Part shown: one piece after another, positions 48,896 through 51,942 of the stretch | Layout of the letters: each line of letters opens with the position of its first letter | How positions within the stretch are numbered: the stretch's first letter is position 1 | From: Candidatus Poribacteria bacterium | GTDB taxonomy: Bacteria; Poribacteria; WGA-4E; WGA-3G | NCBI GenBank assembly: GCA_009841255.1 | Contig: VXMD01000005.1 | Coordinates: forward strand, 1-51,942 | Reading direction: 5' to 3' | Length of the DNA stretch: 51,942 nt | Notes under the pieces: generated by a model | The model's input: only the letters and a program-made list of their open reading frames with translations | What the model was told of the DNA's origin: nothing | Database searches by the model: none | Program-made: the position numbers and the translations under genes

Positions 48896-50398
48896 TTACA
48901 CTTCACTTTTGACAAAGATCAGAAATATTATCATGAAAAGAATGACGTTGATGAGCAGTAATAGGCAGACATCGGGTAACGCTCGTTTCGCATTTGTTCC
49001 GATATCGCTTCTCTGAAAGGAAAACTGAGGCAGCGCGTTCCAGTCAACCTCCCCTTTGGCGGCAACAAACCACTGTCGAGACTCGAATATCTTATTGTCG
49101 AGAAAATAGTCAACCACTGCCTGTTGGTAGCGTTGACCTGCTGTGAAAAAATCTTGGAGACCGTTTAAGTCGGTCCCTACCCACGCTTCAGTCGCCGCAT
49201 CATACAGACCTACGGGTGAGAATTTTAACAACATCCGTTCCATTTTTGCGGGTTGGACATAGATCATCTCCAGTGCAGGCTTTCGGACAATCCACGTTCG
49301 GTCTGCTGTGTTGGTAACCTGTAGACCGAAAAAGCGGTGATAATTCTGAGCGTGCGGCACCTGTGGCTCAGATTCCTCTTTGAGTGTTTCAAAGTGGAAC
49401 CCAGTGATCTCGTAATATAGTAATTTCGATGCGTCGTCATCGCCACCCCAAAAAGAGTAGCCATCCCCCCATAAACCGAAATCCCAATCTTCCCCGGGTA
49501 CAGGGTCATTGGCGAGAAACTGCTTGCGTTCTCTGTCAAATTCTTCCCATATCTGTTTGATTTGATTGTAAGCGGAGGTTTCTGTACCCGTGTGCGGATC
49601 GGTTTCAATCGCGGTAAGAATCATATTCGGATACACCAAGACCAAGAACCCCCAGACGAACATGGCAATCATGAGAGCAGTCCCGGTTCGGCGCGTCGCT
49701 GCTGAAATCAGTAGACCGATGAGATAGAACAACGATAGATAGACAAACGACGTAAAGATGACCCCACCGATACGGAGAAAATCATCTGTGCTGAGAAAAA
49801 CAGAAGTGGAAGTCGTTAGCATCATCAGCACGAGGAGGAAACACATCACTACTGGCATCAGTAGACAGAGCATCGCACTGATGTATTTGGCAAATAGGAG
49901 ATGACCGCGCCGGACAGCGTGCGTCAGAACGAGTCGTAACGTACCACGCTCGCGTTCCCCCGCAAGCGCATCGTAGGCAAAGACGAGTGCCAATAGACTG
50001 AGAATCCCCTGAAAAATAAAAACAATATCAATGGAAGCAAAGATATTGAGGAACGCGTTATTCGACCCGTATTTCCCAGCATCCCACAGGGTCGGCACGT
50101 AAAGATAATTGACCCCGAGTGTGTTCCCTAACCGTTTGTCCAAACCGACATTGAAGATACTCAACGGGTTCGGCGGACGATAAGCGACTAAGCGCACCGC
50201 TGAGTAGGTCTTTGTTTCCAGCACTTCCTGCCGACGCTTTTGAGCAGCAGCGTCGTAACTCGCCAAACGTCGCTCATAATCTCTGAGGAGTACCGCAGTG
50301 TTCGCTACAACAAGCAACAACATAATCAAGACCGCTGCAGCGAATCGGAACGTCATCAGATTGTCGAGGAGTTCTCGACGAATGAGTGTTATCAACAT
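48896..50398 (-). CDS. ABC-2 type permease, B-type paralogue 4, first gene of the array
   Basis: 500 residues. Start MLITLIRRELLDNLMTFRFA, loop RPPNPLSIFNVGLDKRLGN, coupling segment GERERGTLRLVLTHAVRRG and end IFLIFVKSEV. It is the promoter-proximal gene of the eight-gene array. The 290 bp upstream (50399-50689), before tRNA-Ile, should hold its promoter and contain no ATPase gene. In related systems a GldA/NosF-like ATPase pairs with such permeases, so the ATPase must be encoded elsewhere. Confidence 0.85.
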   Translation of the reverse strand: MLITLIRRELLDNLMTFRFAAAVLIMLLLVVANTAVLLRDYERRLASYDAAAQKRRQEVLETKTYSAVRLVAYRPPNPLSIFNVGLDKRLGNTLGVNYLYVPTLWDAGKYGSNNAFLNIFASIDIVFIFQGILSLLALVFAYDALAGERERGTLRLVLTHAVRRGHLLFAKYISAMLCLLMPVVMCFLLVLMMLTTSTSVFLSTDDFLRIGGVIFTSFVYLSLFYLIGLLISAATRRTGTALMIAMFVWGFLVLVYPNMILTAIETDPHTGTETSAYNQIKQIWEEFDRERKQFLANDPVPGEDWDFGLWGDGYSFWGGDDDASKLLYYEITGFHFETLKEESEPQVPHAQNYHRFFGLQVTNTADRTWIVRKPALEMIYVQPAKMERMLLKFSPVGLYDAATEAWVGTDLNGLQDFFTAGQRYQQAVVDYFLDNKIFESRQWFVAAKGEVDWNALPQFSFQRSDIGTNAKRALPDVCLLLLINVILFMIIFLIFVKSEV

Positions 50399-50689
50399 CT
50401 GGGTTTCCTCTGCACAAATCTACTACTGACAAAGTTTCAAACCTTGTTAAGGAGTCATACAATGCCAACATGAAGGTATTGGTATATTATAACCGAATTT
50501 ACCCATTTATGTTCACTGAAATTTCTCTTTACGCTTCGTCACAACAGTTAGGAAAGGGTTTTAGAAGCAAGGGACAATCTGTGGATTGCCAAAAGGCAGA
50601 GGTAGTCAGCGAATCCACGAGAGGATACGCGAAGGAGTTATAAGTCGTGAGTCGCCAGTTAGGGATGTTAGAAAAGGAGATAGGAAAAG
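50399..50689. other. Intergenic region between the permease array and tRNA-Ile
   Basis: No convincing gene. A weak plus-strand frame near 50470-50643 reads MKVLVYYNRIYPFMFTEISL but lacks an RBS and resembles nothing. A short GTGAGTCGCCAGTTAGG segment near 50647 recalls a heptad arm. The promoter of the permease array should lie here. Confidence 0.4.
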
Positions 50690-50763
50690 TGGGCTTACCT
50701 GGAATCGAACCAGGGACCTCGCGCTTATCAGGCGCGCGCTCTAACCGTCTGAGCTATAAGCCC
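50690..50763 (-). tRNA. tRNA-Ile (anticodon GAU)
   Basis: On the minus strand the gene starts GGGCTTATAGCTCAGACGG, has the anticodon stem-loop CGCGCCTGATAAGCGCG with GAT as anticodon, and the T-arm GGTTCGATTCC. It ends AAGCCCA. The acceptor stem pairs fully, total 74 nt, and CCA is not encoded. tRNA-Ile(GAU) is the classical spacer tRNA of rRNA operons; here it is about 1.1 kb downstream of the 16S end on the same strand, with a protein gene in between and no 23S after it. Confidence 0.97.
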
Positions 50764-50863
50764 ACAAAAAGGAGAGATGCTCGCGAAAAAACAGTTTTGC
50801 TTTCGTTTCTCAACAAACACTATTAAGTATACACGGTAATAAAAGATTTGTCAAATTAATTTG

Positions 50864-51616
50864 TCAGAATCTGGTTTTGATTACTCCCCATGCCGTTGCT
50901 AACTTAAAACGGGGTGAAACAGGACGCACCTTATCAATATCGGCGATACTTTCGACAACGACCATATTATCGAAATAACTGACACCGCTGGTAATTCCCA
51001 TCATACCAACGGGACCCGTTTTGAAAGTGTCGTTATCAACCTCCACAACAGGTTTTTCATTGAGATGCCAATCCGCGGGCGGCAATTCTTTCTCCCGTTT
51101 CTTCAGATACATCTGGTGTTGCCCGCCTTTCATCACCAGTCGATGGGTATACCACACATTATTCTCATTGGGAAACTGTCCAGTTCCAAGTAAAGCCCAA
51201 GCACCCGCCTTGCGTGTATAAATCTGAATATTGGATCCACCGACGCGGCGCGTACCGTGAAAATGCGCCTCAGCCCCTTTAAGCCCACCTTCCGTCCTGT
51301 AAATTGTGCCTACAAAACTGTCATTTTCCCACAACCAGTCGAAATCCCAAATGTAATCCCGCCATTCTTCTCTTCCATCCGCGATCGGGATGTAAAGCCC
51401 GATACCTGTGGTTTTCGCTGTTTTGTTATTCGGATCGGCAGGATCTTTTTCAATAAGGATTTTTGCGTTGCCTGAGTTAAAGTTGAGGTGTTCCCATCTC
51501 GAGGGTTCCTCGCCAATTGTATCCTGTTCAAAGTCATCAACAAAAAGAATTTTCGCGTTTGCAATACCAAGTCCCATTAGAAAGAGGAGCGTTACAACAC
51601 ATACCACAGTTCTCAT
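50864..51616 (-). CDS. Secreted LamG/DUF1080-like beta-sandwich protein
   Basis: 250 residues. Signal peptide MRTVVCVVTLLFLMGLGIANA. The body reads ILFVDDFEQDTIGEEPSRWE, LENDSFVGTIYRTEGGL-like strands and YTHRLVMKGGQHQMYLKK, ending VSYFDNMVVVESIADIDKVRPVSP. This resembles concanavalin-type sandwich domains that start with a DDFE motif and bind sugars or act as 3-keto-glycoside hydrolase-like domains. No catalytic residues can be named. GGGAGAG upstream of ATG supports the start. It lies between 16S rRNA and tRNA-Ile on the same strand. The 278 bp from its start to the 16S end hold no gene I can see. Confidence 0.75.
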   Translation of the reverse strand: MRTVVCVVTLLFLMGLGIANAKILFVDDFEQDTIGEEPSRWEHLNFNSGNAKILIEKDPADPNNKTAKTTGIGLYIPIADGREEWRDYIWDFDWLWENDSFVGTIYRTEGGLKGAEAHFHGTRRVGGSNIQIYTRKAGAWALLGTGQFPNENNVWYTHRLVMKGGQHQMYLKKREKELPPADWHLNEKPVVEVDNDTFKTGPVGMMGITSGVSYFDNMVVVESIADIDKVRPVSPRFKLATAWGVIKTRF

Positions 51617-51886
51617 TTCATCTCTCCCTTGGTTGTGTCAGGAGTTCAGACCCTGACAAGGAAAATTGGGGAACGGAGAAATTAAACTTAAAATTCTTTT
51701 ATCGTGAGTAGGGCAGTAAGGGAATTCAGATTGGACAGAAAAGAGGAATCGGATCGATGAATGTAGCAAAAGGCTTGCTGTATCCTGTAAGAAGATGTTC
51801 TTGAAAGTTAAACAGTTTCGGTGCGTGTCTTATAAGGTAAAGAGCGTAATGAACAGGTAGACTGTGTTAGAATCCATCTGTTAATG

Positions 51887-51942
<56 letters not shown>

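Noticed and set aside
38309-50398. Two-gene permease array as an assembly artefact (repeat misassembly)
   Set aside because: All eight genes are clearly diverged in sequence and length and intact. Exact duplication is limited to short junctions, so most copies must be real, although local gene conversion or collapse cannot be excluded.
50470-50643. Small plus-strand ORF between the permease array and tRNA-Ile
   Set aside because: No RBS, no recognisable sequence pattern, and it overlaps the expected promoter region of the array.

Overview
The window looks like a chromosomal segment of an uncultured marine or sponge-associated Gram-negative bacterium of the Candidatus Poribacteria type. This is inference from gene content and repeat style: a phytanoyl-CoA dioxygenase-family protein, a COG3618 amidohydrolase, PorV/FlgD/SPOR surface protein, large ABC-2 paralogue arrays and very many short interspersed repeats. 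No marker gene was compared with a database; the 48 bases of 16S rRNA at the right edge are too conserved to place it.

Layout. 1-2.6 kb: partial type III DNA methyltransferase and an FRG-domain/TPR protein (defence-like pair). 2.7-8.0 kb: SDR oxidoreductase and a general amino-acid ABC importer in the order binding protein, two permeases, ATPase (AapJQMP type), all on the minus strand. 8-16 kb: a frameshifted secreted protein, a TPR protein, a Cys/Met-metabolism PLP enzyme, Ogt, an SCP2-like protein, PhyH and VOC proteins, a membrane zinc peptidase and an amidohydrolase. 16.2-24 kb: an accessory island with a MazE-tail-like small protein, a fused nuclease/methyltransferase restriction-modification enzyme, two unknown proteins (one with a C-terminal membrane anchor) and a three-gene overlapping TIGR04255-like cassette. 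24-38 kb: an outer-membrane PorV-FlgD-SPOR fusion, a propeller-like secreted protein, rpsT, rsmB, thiE, thiD, DUF2203, murJ, hisF, a class IV aminotransferase and an apparent new selenoprotein. 38.3-50.4 kb: four tandem copies of a two-gene ABC-2 permease unit with no ATPase. 50.7-51.9 kb: tRNA-Ile(GAU), a secreted protein and the 3' end of 16S rRNA, with no 23S next to it.

The most notable observations are these. (1) An in-frame TGA after a Cys codon in the gene at 36777-38306 is followed at SECIS distance by a perfect hairpin with a GGUC loop, so the two flanking ORFs are read as one Cys-Sec thioredoxin-like protein. (2) A family of about 50-130 bp leader elements has a covarying hairpin and a fixed 3' end (CCGCAAGG..AATTAAAAA) that directly abuts the start codons of functionally unrelated genes (aapP, a Cys/Met PLP enzyme, thiE, thiD, hisF, the PorV fusion). 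It seems to supply their ribosome-binding site, and in two cases the gene has no ATG/GTG/TTG at the expected start, only ATT. (3) Four tandem ABC-2 permease pairs are separated by inverted heptad-repeat elements. (4) The rRNA locus appears unlinked.
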